Source: Lachancea kluyveri NRRL Y-12651 (lineage: Eukaryota; Ascomycota; Saccharomycetes; Saccharomycetales; Saccharomycetaceae). Taken from it: a DNA stretch of 64,000 nucleotides. The notes below the pieces were generated by a model. That model had not been told where the DNA came from, did no database searches, and worked only from the letters and a program-made list of their open reading frames with translations. Position numbers and translations under genes: made by a program. Shown here one piece after another: positions 48,952-59,163 of this stretch. Numbering within the stretch: position 1 is the stretch's first letter; every line of letters begins with the position of its first letter. The stretch covers positions 992,001 to 1,056,000 of the forward strand of contig CM000688.1 of NCBI GenBank assembly GCA_000149225.2, written 5' to 3'.

Positions 48952-50406
48952 ATGCTGAAAGTCAAAGAAGAAGCACAAACACAGGACCACATGCTTCCAT
49001 ATGCTACTCCATCTACGAATTCACAAGATTACTGCCACAACTGCTGTTGCTCATGTGGCAAGCCATCTGCCACAGTTAGCAGACGTTCCAAGCACCATCG
49101 CCGTCGTCTTCGATCCACTCCCAGTTTTGATTTTACAAAGCAAATGAATTTCAACAACACCCAATACCTAACTATTACTTCTTACAGATACTTGACTGAC
49201 AAGTATGGCAAAAGGAAGGCAAGTAGTATCGGCAAGTTTATAAAGTGCATCCATCGCAAGATCAATAAAGATATCAGCAGCATAGAGAACACGGTGGTGG
49301 AAAAAATGACACCTTGGACTAAGATCAAACTGTTCCTGCTACTGGTCACCTTATCCCAAAGAGGGGGACCTGAGTATTGGCTAGATAAAAATGAATCCGC
49401 TAAAGATTGCGATTCAACAGCAAACCATCTGTCCCAACAAATGGGAGAAAGGTCCCCAAAATCACATCCCAAAGCTAACAAAAAATTGTTTTGTACACTC
49501 ACGGAGCAAATTATGCAACAGAACATCAACGAGGATTACGATGAAGACGATCACGACGAAAACTACGTTTTTAGTTCTATCTGGGCCAATTTCATGGAGG
49601 GTTTAATTAACCATTATCTGGAAGACGTCATTATCCCTCGAAGTGAGATGAAGGTCTGCCAACAGTTGTATAAACCAATGATGAAGATTATTTCATTGTA
49701 CAACGAGTATAACGAATTGATGGAGAAAGGGGAAAGGAGTGGCTTTCTGCCCACTGAACAAGTAGATAAGGACGAGAAAGAAAAAGAAGAAGAAGAAGAA
49801 GAAGAAGAAGAAGAAGAAGAAGAAGAAGAAGAAGAAGAAGAAGAAGAAGAAGAAGAAGAAGAAGAAGAAGAAGAAGAAGAAGAAGAAGAAGAAGAAGAAG
49901 AAGAAGAAGAAGAAGAAGAAGAAGAAGAAGAAGAAGAAGAAGAAGAATACGATGCAAATGAAGATACAAAAGCCAATATAGAGGATGTCGTTTCATCTTC
50001 GCCTGAACAGGGCAAGCTCCAGAAAGCCCAGAGATTGTTGTGGAAAGCACGCCAAGATATTCCGAAAACTATAAGTAAAGAGCTGACTTTACTTTCTGAG
50101 ATGTATTCTACGTTATCTGCCGATGAACAAGATTATGAACTAGACGAATTTGTATGTTGTGCTGAAGAGTATATCGAGCTAGAGTACTTGCCCAGCTTGA
50201 TTGATGTTTTGTTCGCCAATTGTGGCTCTGAACATTTTTGGAAAATAATGTTAATCCTCGAGCCATTTTTCTATTATATTGAAGAGGTCGGAGACGCCGA
50301 TAGTGTCGAACGGTTTCCAAAAGACAGTGGGAAAGGTTCCGTCGATCCTCGAGTCGTTACTTTGGAAAAGATATGCGAAGTTGCTGCAAGGCAAAAGTGG
50401 ATTTAG
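48952..50406 (+). CDS. YKL075C-like protein with very long poly-Glu tract
   Basis: 484 residues. The N-terminus has a Cys/His-rich patch (CHNCCCSCGKP, about 28-38) and a basic stretch. The middle (about 100-260) includes TPWTKIKLFLLLVTLSQRGG. A run of about 57 Glu, almost all GAA codons, covers about residues 276-332. A conserved-looking helical end follows (ELDEFVCCAEEYIELEYLPS). Position and orientation between MUD2/FET3 and PSG1 match S. cerevisiae YKL075C (450 aa, function unknown), so identity is by synteny and size. The Glu tract makes the true length variable. Transcription from a promoter within the preceding 1.3 kb is likely. Confidence 0.7.
   Translation: MLKVKEEAQTQDHMLPYATPSTNSQDYCHNCCCSCGKPSATVSRRSKHHRRRLRSTPSFDFTKQMNFNNTQYLTITSYRYLTDKYGKRKASSIGKFIKCIHRKINKDISSIENTVVEKMTPWTKIKLFLLLVTLSQRGGPEYWLDKNESAKDCDSTANHLSQQMGERSPKSHPKANKKLFCTLTEQIMQQNINEDYDEDDHDENYVFSSIWANFMEGLINHYLEDVIIPRSEMKVCQQLYKPMMKIISLYNEYNELMEKGERSGFLPTEQVDKDEKEKEEEEEEEEEEEEEEEEEEEEEEEEEEEEEEEEEEEEEEEEEEEEEEEEEEEEEEYDANEDTKANIEDVVSSSPEQGKLQKAQRLLWKARQDIPKTISKELTLLSEMYSTLSADEQDYELDEFVCCAEEYIELEYLPSLIDVLFANCGSEHFWKIMLILEPFFYYIEEVGDADSVERFPKDSGKGSVDPRVVTLEKICEVAARQKWI
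49785..49947 (+). repeat. GAA trinucleotide repeat coding poly-Glu
   Basis: About 54 perfect GAA units in a row, inside the YKL075C-like gene. A purine-only strand of this length can form triplex DNA and is expected to be unstable. The absence of GAG interruptions suggests recent growth. Confidence 0.95.
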
Positions 50407-50546
50407 TTCATCTTTGATGTTCTTGAGCAAAAGATGAGTGAACAGGCTAAATCTCACTTCTTTCTTGCTTCCACGCAGCATATATACGTAAATGGTGTTT
50501 AGATAGAAAAAAGTCTATACACAAAGCACAAAAAAAAGGTACAAGC

Positions 50547-51716
50547 TTAAATCTGTTTCGAGGTCTTACCGTATAATGGTAACTCGTCGTACTTGTGATT
50601 CTTTACATTTTTGAACTTCTTCATATCTTTAAATTTGCCGATGACACGATGCTTTTTGCTCAAAACATAACGCCTAACATCAGAAATATCTCTCTTGTCT
50701 TTGTTCAAGTATAAGAAAAAGTACATTCCGACACAAGCAGCAACAACGACCAATGGCATAGTTAGGATAACGTAGTACACAGAATCGTTACTGATACCAG
50801 CATCTTCCAAAGCCAGTTGCTCCTTAGTAGTTTTGAACACCTTTGAACCCAAAATAATCTTGATAAGCATTCCGTGTTCTAGTGGCTGAAATTCTTCATC
50901 TGGGATGTGAGATGGCTGAAGGGCTAGAAGAACCTGACGCTCATATTTACTCTGCAACCATTCTTCCATGATTTCCAAGGGGTAGATACCATCAACATTA
51001 TCAATCCACTCGGAAGAAAAAAATGCTGCTGGAAGTTCTCTCTTGTTGTAACCTTTCTCGTGTGCCTTCTCTACAACATACATCAGGTGTAATCTCACTT
51101 TTTCAACATTGTCACCAGTAGCTTCTTCAAAAAATCTGGTAAACCAACTGATAAAGTAAGTCTTGCCAACTTTCAGCTGCGAGTTTTCTCTTGGAGTACA
51201 AAATGGCTCACTTGGAATGTTCTTGGCAGGACCTTTGTAGGAGTACCTCTCGGGAGTGCATCTAATGATTGGATTTAAAGAAACATAAGTGTCATCTTCA
51301 TCAACAAATTTTTCCTCCACATGTGAGTCATTGGGGTCCATATTATGAGCCTGCACCTCCTCATAAGAATAGGTCTTAGTGGTCACTGTTTTGAAGTAGG
51401 TGGAATAGTCTGGAGAGGCATTCTCAGTACGGCCATTTTTCATCTTTGGCTTAATCGTTTTAGGCAAACCTTGTTTGTCTAGCGAGATCCAAGGTTGCAA
51501 TGGATCCTTAGTAGGTTGAGGTTTAGCACTAAAAGTGACACCTGCAATCACTGTTGGAGTAACAATTTCCTTTTTAGTTGAGTAAATGGTACGCAACCAG
51601 GGTTTAGGAACTTCGGAGGTAGTTGTCTTGTGTTTAGGTTGTACGACGTCCCTATACGCATTTACGCAAGTGAACACTAAGCATGCAAGTAGTACCAGTT
51701 GCTGAACAGATCTCAT
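50547..51716 (-). CDS. PSG1: Pma1-stabilising Golgi membrane protein Psg1
   Basis: 389 residues, against 392 in S. cerevisiae YKL077W. It has a signal peptide (MRSVQQLVLLACLVFTCVNA), a lumenal domain (about 22-315) with conserved PKPWLRTIYSTKKEIVTPTV and RCTPERYSYKGPAKN, a membrane helix at about 318-340 (VVVAACVGMYFFLYL), and a basic cytosolic tail. A Kex2-like site may lie at GYNKREL. Psg1 helps keep the proton pump Pma1 stable in the Golgi. It is convergent with the preceding gene and divergent from SEN15. Confidence 0.93.
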   Translation of the reverse strand: MRSVQQLVLLACLVFTCVNAYRDVVQPKHKTTTSEVPKPWLRTIYSTKKEIVTPTVIAGVTFSAKPQPTKDPLQPWISLDKQGLPKTIKPKMKNGRTENASPDYSTYFKTVTTKTYSYEEVQAHNMDPNDSHVEEKFVDEDDTYVSLNPIIRCTPERYSYKGPAKNIPSEPFCTPRENSQLKVGKTYFISWFTRFFEEATGDNVEKVRLHLMYVVEKAHEKGYNKRELPAAFFSSEWIDNVDGIYPLEIMEEWLQSKYERQVLLALQPSHIPDEEFQPLEHGMLIKIILGSKVFKTTKEQLALEDAGISNDSVYYVILTMPLVVVAACVGMYFFLYLNKDKRDISDVRRYVLSKKHRVIGKFKDMKKFKNVKNHKYDELPLYGKTSKQI

Positions 51717-51880
51717 AGTTGGTTTCTATGTTGCGGTTGTTAATGTTAAGTGATCAATCAACAGAAAGAGAAATAATCCGGTTCGCGATTTTTGAAAAAT
51801 TCTCTCAGCTCATTGCACAATATAGTCGTCACAAGAATTCCTATAACAGAAAGCAATAACAGAGATTACAGTGGCATTTA

Positions 51881-52234
51881 ATGGGGCTCAACAATACAAA
51901 TCTCACATCATTGGTGCGCAAAAATCTTGTCCATTACCAGCTATGGACATCTGTGGTGGAAAGCGTGGTAGCAGGTACTGCCGTGCTTTGCGGCTTGCCA
52001 CCTAACAAATTAAGTAATGATGATGAGCAACTCACCGAGGAGTACGTTTTACCTGTAGAGCTATCACAATACAACAGTGATAGCCATGGCCTTACGTTAC
52101 ACGCCCTTGACGAAGTATTCGATGGAATCCAAGACCCAACTGTGAAGCGGATCACCCTCGCAATCGTCAGTGATGATGGAACTGTTGTCTATTACTTTGT
52201 TTACAGAGGATTGTACAGACCGAAAAGGAATTGA
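51881..52234 (+). CDS. SEN15: tRNA splicing endonuclease subunit Sen15
   Basis: 117 residues, against 128 in S. cerevisiae. The start (NLTSLVRKNLVHYQLWTSVV) and the end (LAIVSDDGTVVYYFVYRGLY, then PKRN) match Sen15. It is a structural subunit pairing with Sen34 in the endonuclease that cuts introns from tRNAs such as the Leu, Phe and Trp genes in this window. It is convergent with SAM37, with a 20-bp gap. Confidence 0.93.
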   Translation: MGLNNTNLTSLVRKNLVHYQLWTSVVESVVAGTAVLCGLPPNKLSNDDEQLTEEYVLPVELSQYNSDSHGLTLHALDEVFDGIQDPTVKRITLAIVSDDGTVVYYFVYRGLYRPKRN

Positions 52235-52254
52235 ACTCGTTATATAGCTTGTGT

Positions 52255-53139
52255 CTAAACGAATCTACGTGTAAAATAGTATAGCGACATTACAGCGTTC
52301 CCACTTTCTTGGAATGTGGGTGGCCTTTGCTTCACATTAGGTGTTGGCTCCGCGACAGAGCTTAGTTGTGAGTTAATTCTTTGGTAAAACGCATCACCAA
52401 ACTTGTCCTTCAGATGTTTACGGATGTGGTCGCCATCAGGAAGCTCCAACTGGACGTGTATGTTGGCTAGCAGTAGAAGATCTGTAGCGTTGATGCTTTC
52501 GTCAAGTTCTGTGCGGACCTTGTTCCATTTCTCCAAGGCGTCGTCTAATTTGTTCAAGTATTGCAAGTTACACTTAGCTTGCTGCAAGAGCTCCTTTTGA
52601 CGACTTTTCTGTGCTTGGGCTATCCGAAGCACTTTGCTCTGCACCAAGTCACTAGTATTGGCGAGACCCTCATCAGTATACTCCTCATCGTCTTCATTCT
52701 TGATATACGCCAAAGAGGCACATTTCTCACGAGCTACTCTTCTATAGTGCAATGGAGTATTGTACCATAGAGGCCAATACAATAGATGAGAAAATATTTT
52801 GCGGGTAAAAGATTCATAGTTGTGTTTATTTAGGTACAGCTGGTACTGCGTTAATGTCGAAATGCGCGTGGCAGTGAACTGCAAAAGTGCAGTCTCCAAT
52901 AAGTCGTCCTTGGAAGACAGATAATCAATAATATCTGGGTAACTACAGACTCTAACTTCACCATCAATCAACAATGGCAGCTCTGCATTTGGCGACAAAT
53001 CAGTATTGTTTGAGAACACAATAACCACTTTTTCCTGTTCGACGTAGAATCCATTCAAAAACCAATATAGTGCTAAACTTTCTGGTGATATAACGCTAGG
53101 TTTGCCGTCAATTCCCCATAGGTGGACCACTACTGGCAT
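52255..53139 (-). CDS. SAM37: Mitochondrial outer-membrane SAM complex subunit Sam37
   Basis: 294 residues from the ATG at 53139, which gives MPVVVHLWGIDGKPSVISPE and matches the S. cerevisiae start (VHLWGKDGKASLIS). The open frame extends upstream to 53397, but that part is unlike Sam37 and overlaps RNA14, so it is not used. The N-terminal GST-like metaxin domain includes IVFSNNTDLSPNAELPLLID, and the C-terminus ends GNAVMSLYYFTRRFV. Sam37 supports insertion of beta-barrel proteins and TOM-SAM contact. S. cerevisiae Sam37 has 327 residues. It is divergent from RNA14 over 166 bp. Confidence 0.93.
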   Translation of the reverse strand: MPVVVHLWGIDGKPSVISPESLALYWFLNGFYVEQEKVVIVFSNNTDLSPNAELPLLIDGEVRVCSYPDIIDYLSSKDDLLETALLQFTATRISTLTQYQLYLNKHNYESFTRKIFSHLLYWPLWYNTPLHYRRVAREKCASLAYIKNEDDEEYTDEGLANTSDLVQSKVLRIAQAQKSRQKELLQQAKCNLQYLNKLDDALEKWNKVRTELDESINATDLLLLANIHVQLELPDGDHIRKHLKDKFGDAFYQRINSQLSSVAEPTPNVKQRPPTFQESGNAVMSLYYFTRRFV

Positions 53140-53305
53140 AGTGCTATTTGCTTTGTGTGCTCGCTTTAATGGTATGAAGTTAGCAATTGGTTCGGGTAAC
53201 TTTTCACTCAGAACTACCATCTGAAAAATTTGGCATGTTGAGAAAGGTTGTCTTCCTGGCCAACGTATATTCAACCAGAGAACAAACAGCATATACACCC
53301 AACTA

Positions 53306-55285
53306 ATGGCAGACTCTGCAACGCCCGAACCGGTTAACACAGGCTCTCCACAGTACATACGTCCTACAAAGAGGCAAGCAAGAGATATCAACGACATCGA
53401 GGGTCAGTTACAAGACAAACTTGAGGAACAACCAGCATGCATTGCTCTCTATCTAGAATTAATCCAGCATTACAATTCCAAGGACCAATTGGAAAATGTC
53501 AGACAGGTGTTCGATAAAGCTCACGACCAGTTTCCATATTTTTCGCCACTTTGGACAATGCAATTGAACTATGAGCTGGAAAGAGATGAATTTGCTAAAG
53601 TCGAAGCAATTCTTGCAAAGGCGTTGGCTGGTGCGACAGAGAATAATGATCTATCGCTATGGAAGACTTACTTAGACTATGTTCGTAGAAAGAATAACTT
53701 GATTACTGGTGGTGAGGACGCACGTCGTGTCGTACTTAAAGCCTTTGACGTTGTTGCCGAAAAGTGTGGTTCGCTGGAACCTCGCTCTTTTACTTTTTGG
53801 AACGAGTACCTAAGCTTCTTGGAGCACTGGAAACCGGTCAGCAAATGGGAAGAACAGCAACGTATCGATTTGCTTAGAAAGCTTTACAAACAGATGCTGG
53901 TTCTACCTATGGATAACTTGGAAAAACTATGGAACAGATATACCGTATGGGAACAAGATGTAAATTCCTTGACTGCCAGAAAATTTATAGGTGAATTGTC
54001 TGCCAGCTATATGAAGGCAAGATCTATTTACCAAGAATGGTCTAACGTAACAAAAGGATTGAAAAGGTCTTTGCCAACAAAACTCACTCAGGTGGGTCCT
54101 AGCAATACCAATTTCATGCCTCAACCAGGCCAATACGACACACACCAACTAGACATATGGCTCAAATGGGTTAAATGGGAACTTGATAACAAACTGGATT
54201 TAGCACCTGATGCATTACAAGCACGCATCGATTACGTATACAAACAAGCAATTCAATATATGGTATTTGCACCTGAGGTGTGGTACAACTACGCAATGCA
54301 CAACCAACCGAAAAGCTTCTGCATCATATCTACTGGCTTGCTGGCCAACCCTTCTTCGCCATCGTTGACCTTCAAACTTGCCGAACATCATGAGCTGAAT
54401 AACGATGTCAATGAGGTCAAAAGATGTTTTGAAGATTGCATCAATCAGTTGATACTCGAATATCACATTACTAAGGATGATTATCCTAAAAACGATGAAA
54501 CAACAAGAGCATCTCAACTGTACCACCACAGACAAAAACTAACATTTGTCTACTGTATATACATGAACTCGATGAAAAGGCTATCAGGTCTATCAGCTGC
54601 GCGCAAAGTTTTCCGTAAATGCCGTAAGTTGGAAAAGTTGTTGAGCCATGAAATCTACATTGAAAATGCGTATCTGGAGTTTCATAATAATAGTGATATT
54701 AAAACGGCGTGCAAAGTTCTGGAATTAGGTTTGAAGTACTTTTCAAACGATGGGGAGTATGTCAACAAGTATTTGGATTTTTTGGTTCTTGTCAACCAGG
54801 ACGCGCAGATCAAATCGCTGTTTGAGACCTCGTTAGAAAAGTTGACGGACCTGGATCAATTACAGTCGATATACAAAAAAGTGATTAACTATGAGTCAAA
54901 GTTTGGAAATTTAAACAATGTTTATTCACTAGAAACCAGATTATTTGAAAAATTTCCTCAATTGGAAAAAATCGAGGTTTTTAGTGACAGGTATCAAATC
55001 CAAAGACAGAATTTTGTCAAAAAGTTGGAGTTGACTTACTTACAACACGATGATAAAAGAGAGGAAAACATAAATAACAACAGGGGTACCAAACGCTCCT
55101 TAGAAATTAATTCTAATGGAGTCTCTGGCACGAAGAGACAGAAGAGTGAAAGTTTTGTTCCTGAGAAGATCATCGAGTTATTGAAAGTCCTTCCTAAACG
55201 TCAATATTTTAAGACGTCAGTACTAGACGCTGATAGGTTGGCAGATTTCTTGAGTGATAGGGTACAAATTCCCCAGGATACTTGA
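53306..55285 (+). CDS. RNA14: Cleavage factor IA subunit Rna14 (CstF77)
   Basis: 659 residues, against 677 in S. cerevisiae. HAT (half-a-TPR) repeats fill about 30-540, with conserved blocks ENNDLSLWKTYLDYVRRKNN, LTARKFIGELSASYMKARS, ANPSSPSLTFKLAEHHEL and SGLSAARKVFRKCRKLEKLL. The C-terminal monkeytail (about 610-659) that binds Rna15 is present (LLKVLPKRQYFKTSVLDADR). It scaffolds CF IA for mRNA 3'-end cleavage and polyadenylation. It is the last gene of the YMR/YKL block; next comes the YJR/YHR block. Confidence 0.96.
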   Translation: MADSATPEPVNTGSPQYIRPTKRQARDINDIEGQLQDKLEEQPACIALYLELIQHYNSKDQLENVRQVFDKAHDQFPYFSPLWTMQLNYELERDEFAKVEAILAKALAGATENNDLSLWKTYLDYVRRKNNLITGGEDARRVVLKAFDVVAEKCGSLEPRSFTFWNEYLSFLEHWKPVSKWEEQQRIDLLRKLYKQMLVLPMDNLEKLWNRYTVWEQDVNSLTARKFIGELSASYMKARSIYQEWSNVTKGLKRSLPTKLTQVGPSNTNFMPQPGQYDTHQLDIWLKWVKWELDNKLDLAPDALQARIDYVYKQAIQYMVFAPEVWYNYAMHNQPKSFCIISTGLLANPSSPSLTFKLAEHHELNNDVNEVKRCFEDCINQLILEYHITKDDYPKNDETTRASQLYHHRQKLTFVYCIYMNSMKRLSGLSAARKVFRKCRKLEKLLSHEIYIENAYLEFHNNSDIKTACKVLELGLKYFSNDGEYVNKYLDFLVLVNQDAQIKSLFETSLEKLTDLDQLQSIYKKVINYESKFGNLNNVYSLETRLFEKFPQLEKIEVFSDRYQIQRQNFVKKLELTYLQHDDKREENINNNRGTKRSLEINSNGVSGTKRQKSESFVPEKIIELLKVLPKRQYFKTSVLDADRLADFLSDRVQIPQDT

Positions 55286-55723
55286 ATATCGATCAGTGTA
55301 TAATAAATTAATAAAAGAAAAAAAAAAAGAGAAACGAAAGTCCGTTAAGACGTATTGAATAGGAATTACGATAATGATAATGTCGTAAGAGGTATACAGA
55401 TTACAGTGAATTCCAAAAAATGTGGTTTATAGTGCACCAAACTTGTCAATATTGAATTCTTTGACCAAAATAGAAGTATACCGATATGATCATCAACATT
55501 AATCAAACATATTTTGCCCAAGTTTAATCTGTCAATGTATTGGGTTTATTTTGAACAGATTGTAATTAAAAATTGAAAATAGCAAACTGACCAAGAGTCG
55601 AAATGTAAATTTACCCTTGCAATTTTTCCAAAACTGATTTCTCAATATCTTTCGTATATATTATTTTTTTAGGTTATAAAATTTACGCAAAAATGTACGT
55701 AAGTTACATACAAATAGCGTCGT
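55286..55723. other. Convergent RNA14-PMT4 intergenic, synteny junction
   Basis: About 440 bp of AT-rich 3' sequence between two convergent genes. No LTR, tRNA or ORF is seen, although the gene order known from S. cerevisiae changes here. Confidence 0.5.
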
Positions 55724-58000
55724 TTACTTAGCAAAGTGTAGTTCAATATTTAACCACTGTCTGTCAACAACTTCTGCTGGAGTTAAGCTACGATCACCGT
55801 ACACCAATGGTGAGAAGTAGTAGAAGAACCACATAACAGCAATAGCTAAAACAGCAAATGAAACAAACATGTAAAATATGTAAATTTTGGGGGTAGACTC
55901 GTGTGCGTTAGATGGATCTTCTTCATCCTTGGTTATATCTAGTGATTTGTTATCAGTAAAAATCATTTCCCAAATTGCAGCAGAGAAGAGTGATGCAATT
56001 AAATGGGCTGGTAAATAATGATGTAAGAACTTTTGACGAGCCATCAAGAAAAATGGGAAATAATGACAACACCAACCAATAAATAAAAACATAAGTGGAG
56101 CGTAAAGCTTTTCTCTTGCCATCTTACTTAAAGCAAACACAGAACGTTGTCTTGTCAACATATCTGCTATAACGATACCGACAAAAATAGCAAGAGAAAT
56201 CATCTGAAACCACCAGCCAATAATGTTACCAATAAAGTAAATTTGCTTCCTTTCGGAGTCTTTGGTCCAAAACGAGACACCGGATAGGGAACCTGGCCAA
56301 GACTCAGGCTGAGAAGCAAATGGATGCTCAGAAGATAGCTTGTTGTTGTGAACAAACATAGACTTTTGTAGCTCGGACCATTTGGTGAAAAAAGGTAATT
56401 TCTTGACTGGTTTTGGAACGTAAAGCTTTCTTTCATCATTCAAATTTACGATAGTGTCCACAAACCAGGTGTTTTCGGAATCCGTAATTTTTTTGTTACC
56501 ATTGATCTCCTGTTGGCCAAACCCCCAATCCGGCAAAAAGACATCGTTGTGTGTCCATAAAGCAACTGTGGTATCAACATGAACAATTCTCAATAAGGAA
56601 GCCTTTGTCTTGAGAATGCCACCGGATTCTTTCTTGTTGACCGGTTGTAAACGGAATAAGGTTTCCTGAAAACTGTCACCATTCGCAATTTCTTCAGGAA
56701 CGGTGGTAATTTCTTCATTGGTAGGGTACAAAGGAGAAGCCACGTCGTGCGCTAACAAGTATGTGTTGGTAACTACATGCCTCAATCTCACAACATCATC
56801 AACGTTTACTGGATGACCAAATTCTGCGGGTATCCCATTAGTTGGAATGATTTCCCATTGGTTGTTGAGATCGTCGTGAGAGTAACCAGTAACCTGTTGG
56901 CCTTGGGACGAGACACGGCCATCCTCATAACGAAGCGGATAGTTAGCCAAGTGAGAGTGCAAAAAGGCTTCAGTGTTCTTATGCTTAAAAGTCACAATAT
57001 CAAAGTAATTGACTTGTTTAGCCTCTCTAGCCAAAGGGGAGTCACCCAAGGTCTCCTGAAATTCAGGCGACATGAATGAGTCGCCTGGGCCTGATTTGTT
57101 CAAGATGGTGAAATGGACCCAAAACCAGAACAGATAAATAATGAAAGGGAAGAAGACCAACCCATTGAGTCTCTGAACAAAATGCTTGAAAAACTGTTTC
57201 AAAGTCAAACCGGCTCTGACATCAAGCAATTGCCACAAGTTAGAAACAACCGCAATGCCAACGGTGAAAAAGGTAAACACACCGACGTACTTTGTAGATA
57301 TAACAAAAGATAAGGAAAGACCGGTAGCGTACAACCAGAAATACCATTCAGAAGAGAAGGGCGATTTCAATTGCGCCTTGTAAAAACGCACGTAGGTATA
57401 TAATGACAACGCAATGGAAATAATCAAGGTTGCATCCAACAAGATCAGCCTAGTTTCAGTAACATGTGCGTTATCAACGGCAACCAGAATAGAGGCAAGA
57501 ACACAGGTGACAGCTTTGAAGTTCATTTCCTTCAATGTATTGAACATTATTGGTACAGTTAAGGTCCCGAGGATGGCACTCAAAGAGCGGTATGCGATAA
57601 AAGGAGCAGGGTTGGTGTCATAACTATCCCCAATGTCATCGAATTTGAAAGCACCATTGTAGCCAACAAGCCAACCGATAGAGGCGATCAGTAATTTAGC
57701 AAATGGAGGATGGACATCGAAGAAGTAAGTTCTCTCCAAATAATAAGACGCGAACTTACCAAAGTGAACCTCATCGAAGACAACTTCACGAGGATAAGAT
57801 AATTTATAAAACCTAACCGCTAGGGCCAATAGAGTTACTGCGTACATCCACAAATTGTAAGTGTTGGTAGAGTCTGGTGGTGATTGAAGCAACCATTTCT
57901 GACCGATATACTCGTAAGAGTCCCTATTTTTCAAATACTTGGTGCTAGCACTATCATGATCCACAAAATCTTGCTTAGATTTCTTCTTCGAAACGGCCAT
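55724..58000 (-). CDS. PMT4: Protein O-mannosyltransferase Pmt4
   Basis: 758 residues, against 762 in S. cerevisiae. GT39 family: the catalytic loop reads KEVVFDEVHFGKFASYYLER-like (here YPREVVFDEVHFGKFASYYL) with the Asp-Glu pair and FFDVHPPFAKLL. The lumenal MIR domains (about 330-520) contain LHSHLANYPLRYEDGR and ALWTHNDVFLPDWGFGQQEI. The C-terminal helices include CCHYFPFFLMARQKFLHHYL. Pmt4 acts as a homodimer that mannosylates Ser/Thr-rich regions of membrane proteins in the ER. The PMT4 subfamily is clear from the MIR and start sequence. It is divergent from MGM101. Confidence 0.96.
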   Translation of the reverse strand: MAVSKKKSKQDFVDHDSASTKYLKNRDSYEYIGQKWLLQSPPDSTNTYNLWMYAVTLLALAVRFYKLSYPREVVFDEVHFGKFASYYLERTYFFDVHPPFAKLLIASIGWLVGYNGAFKFDDIGDSYDTNPAPFIAYRSLSAILGTLTVPIMFNTLKEMNFKAVTCVLASILVAVDNAHVTETRLILLDATLIISIALSLYTYVRFYKAQLKSPFSSEWYFWLYATGLSLSFVISTKYVGVFTFFTVGIAVVSNLWQLLDVRAGLTLKQFFKHFVQRLNGLVFFPFIIYLFWFWVHFTILNKSGPGDSFMSPEFQETLGDSPLAREAKQVNYFDIVTFKHKNTEAFLHSHLANYPLRYEDGRVSSQGQQVTGYSHDDLNNQWEIIPTNGIPAEFGHPVNVDDVVRLRHVVTNTYLLAHDVASPLYPTNEEITTVPEEIANGDSFQETLFRLQPVNKKESGGILKTKASLLRIVHVDTTVALWTHNDVFLPDWGFGQQEINGNKKITDSENTWFVDTIVNLNDERKLYVPKPVKKLPFFTKWSELQKSMFVHNNKLSSEHPFASQPESWPGSLSGVSFWTKDSERKQIYFIGNIIGWWFQMISLAIFVGIVIADMLTRQRSVFALSKMAREKLYAPLMFLFIGWCCHYFPFFLMARQKFLHHYLPAHLIASLFSAAIWEMIFTDNKSLDITKDEEDPSNAHESTPKIYIFYMFVSFAVLAIAVMWFFYYFSPLVYGDRSLTPAEVVDRQWLNIELHFAK

Positions 58001-58221
58001 TACGCTTTGCTCTGTCGCCTTTATTCAGAATCTGTATATCACATCCTACCGTTACGTGTTCAAATTAGTTGAAAACACTCTTAAAACATATGTTACCCGA
58101 ACTCTACTCACCGTCCAGAATGAAGTTCAATACACGAAAGAAAAAAAAAAAACTATTAAACATTGAAGGGCAAGAGTATCCTCTAAAATTCCAACGCTCA
58201 ACTGTGCAGTATTCATCCATA

Positions 58222-59007
58222 ATGTTAAAAAAAGCCGTAACTAACAGCAGCTTTGCAAGAAGATATGCTGGTACAGTTGTCAGAAAGGTTAGTTCTGGCA
58301 AAGTGATAAATACCGCAGCTGGTGCAGTGAGCTCCCCTGGAACATTTACTACAAGCTTACCTACTGAAACAAGTGCTACTACTGCAAAGCCCCGCAGCGT
58401 CGCTGGATACACCAAAAATCTTAAGGATGCTATTGGAAATGCTTCATTAGAGCAGCCTACTACTATTGACATAAACGTCCCAACCAGCGGGATAGATTGG
58501 TCGACTTCCTACCATGGTTTGGGTGCGAGGCCATTTGAAGACAATGTCCAAAAAGAACTATGCCAAGCTCTGACTGCTACAGATATTGAAATAAAGCCGG
58601 ATGGCTTACTTTACTTACCGGAAATTAAGTACCGTAGGGTCTTGAACAAGGCTTTTGGTGCTGGCGGTTGGGGATTGGTTCCACGCTCAGAAACTATTGT
58701 AACTCCAAAACTAGTTACACGGGAGTACGCACTAATCTGCCATGGCCAGCTGGTAAGTATTGCGCGTGGTGAACAAGACTATTTCAACGAAACTGGTATT
58801 CCTACAGCCACCGAGGGTTGTAAAAGTAATGCTCTGATGAGGTGCTGTAAAGATTTGGGTATAGGTTCTGAACTGTGGGATCCAGTTTTCATCAAAAAGT
58901 TCAAAAAGGAACATTGTGTTGAAAAATTTGTCGAACACATTACCACGAAAAAGAAAAAGAAGATTTGGTTGAGGAAGGATAGAGAAGTAGAGTATCCTTA
59001 TAAATGA
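58222..59007 (+). CDS. MGM101: Mitochondrial genome maintenance protein Mgm101
   Basis: 261 residues from the ATG at 58222, against 269 in S. cerevisiae. The N-terminus ([20 protein letters not shown]) is a typical mitochondrial targeting sequence. A frame open further upstream has non-ATG or poorer starts. The Rad52-like core is intact: [53 protein letters not shown], and the C-terminal [16 protein letters not shown]. Mgm101 binds single-stranded DNA and anneals it during mtDNA repair. Only the targeting and linker part (1-110) differs much from S. cerevisiae. Confidence 0.96.
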   Translation: MLKKAVTNSSFARRYAGTVVRKVSSGKVINTAAGAVSSPGTFTTSLPTETSATTAKPRSVAGYTKNLKDAIGNASLEQPTTIDINVPTSGIDWSTSYHGLGARPFEDNVQKELCQALTATDIEIKPDGLLYLPEIKYRRVLNKAFGAGGWGLVPRSETIVTPKLVTREYALICHGQLVSIARGEQDYFNETGIPTATEGCKSNALMRCCKDLGIGSELWDPVFIKKFKKEHCVEKFVEHITTKKKKKIWLRKDREVEYPYK

Positions 59008-59163
59008 ATTATATCGGTCAATATTGATCCATGACTGAGCGATTAGCCGTTACAAACCTTGTACACGTTGTACTGTTACGTAATACGTTTACGTGCTTTC
59101 TTTTCTTTTTTTTTAATTATGTAAATAGAACAATTAATCACGATAATAATACGAACAAAACTG

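Noticed and set aside
49614-50050. Poly-Ser and poly-Leu frames opposite the Glu tract
   Set aside because: Simply other readings of the GAA/TTC repeat.
53140-53397. N-terminal extension of SAM37
   Set aside because: The frame is open, but the residues are unlike Sam37 and overlap the RNA14 start. The ATG at 53139 restores the conserved VHLWGxDGK start.
58069-58221. N-terminal extension of MGM101
   Set aside because: It begins at a TTG, passes through a poly-Lys A run and lacks similarity. The ATG at 58222 gives a proper mitochondrial presequence.
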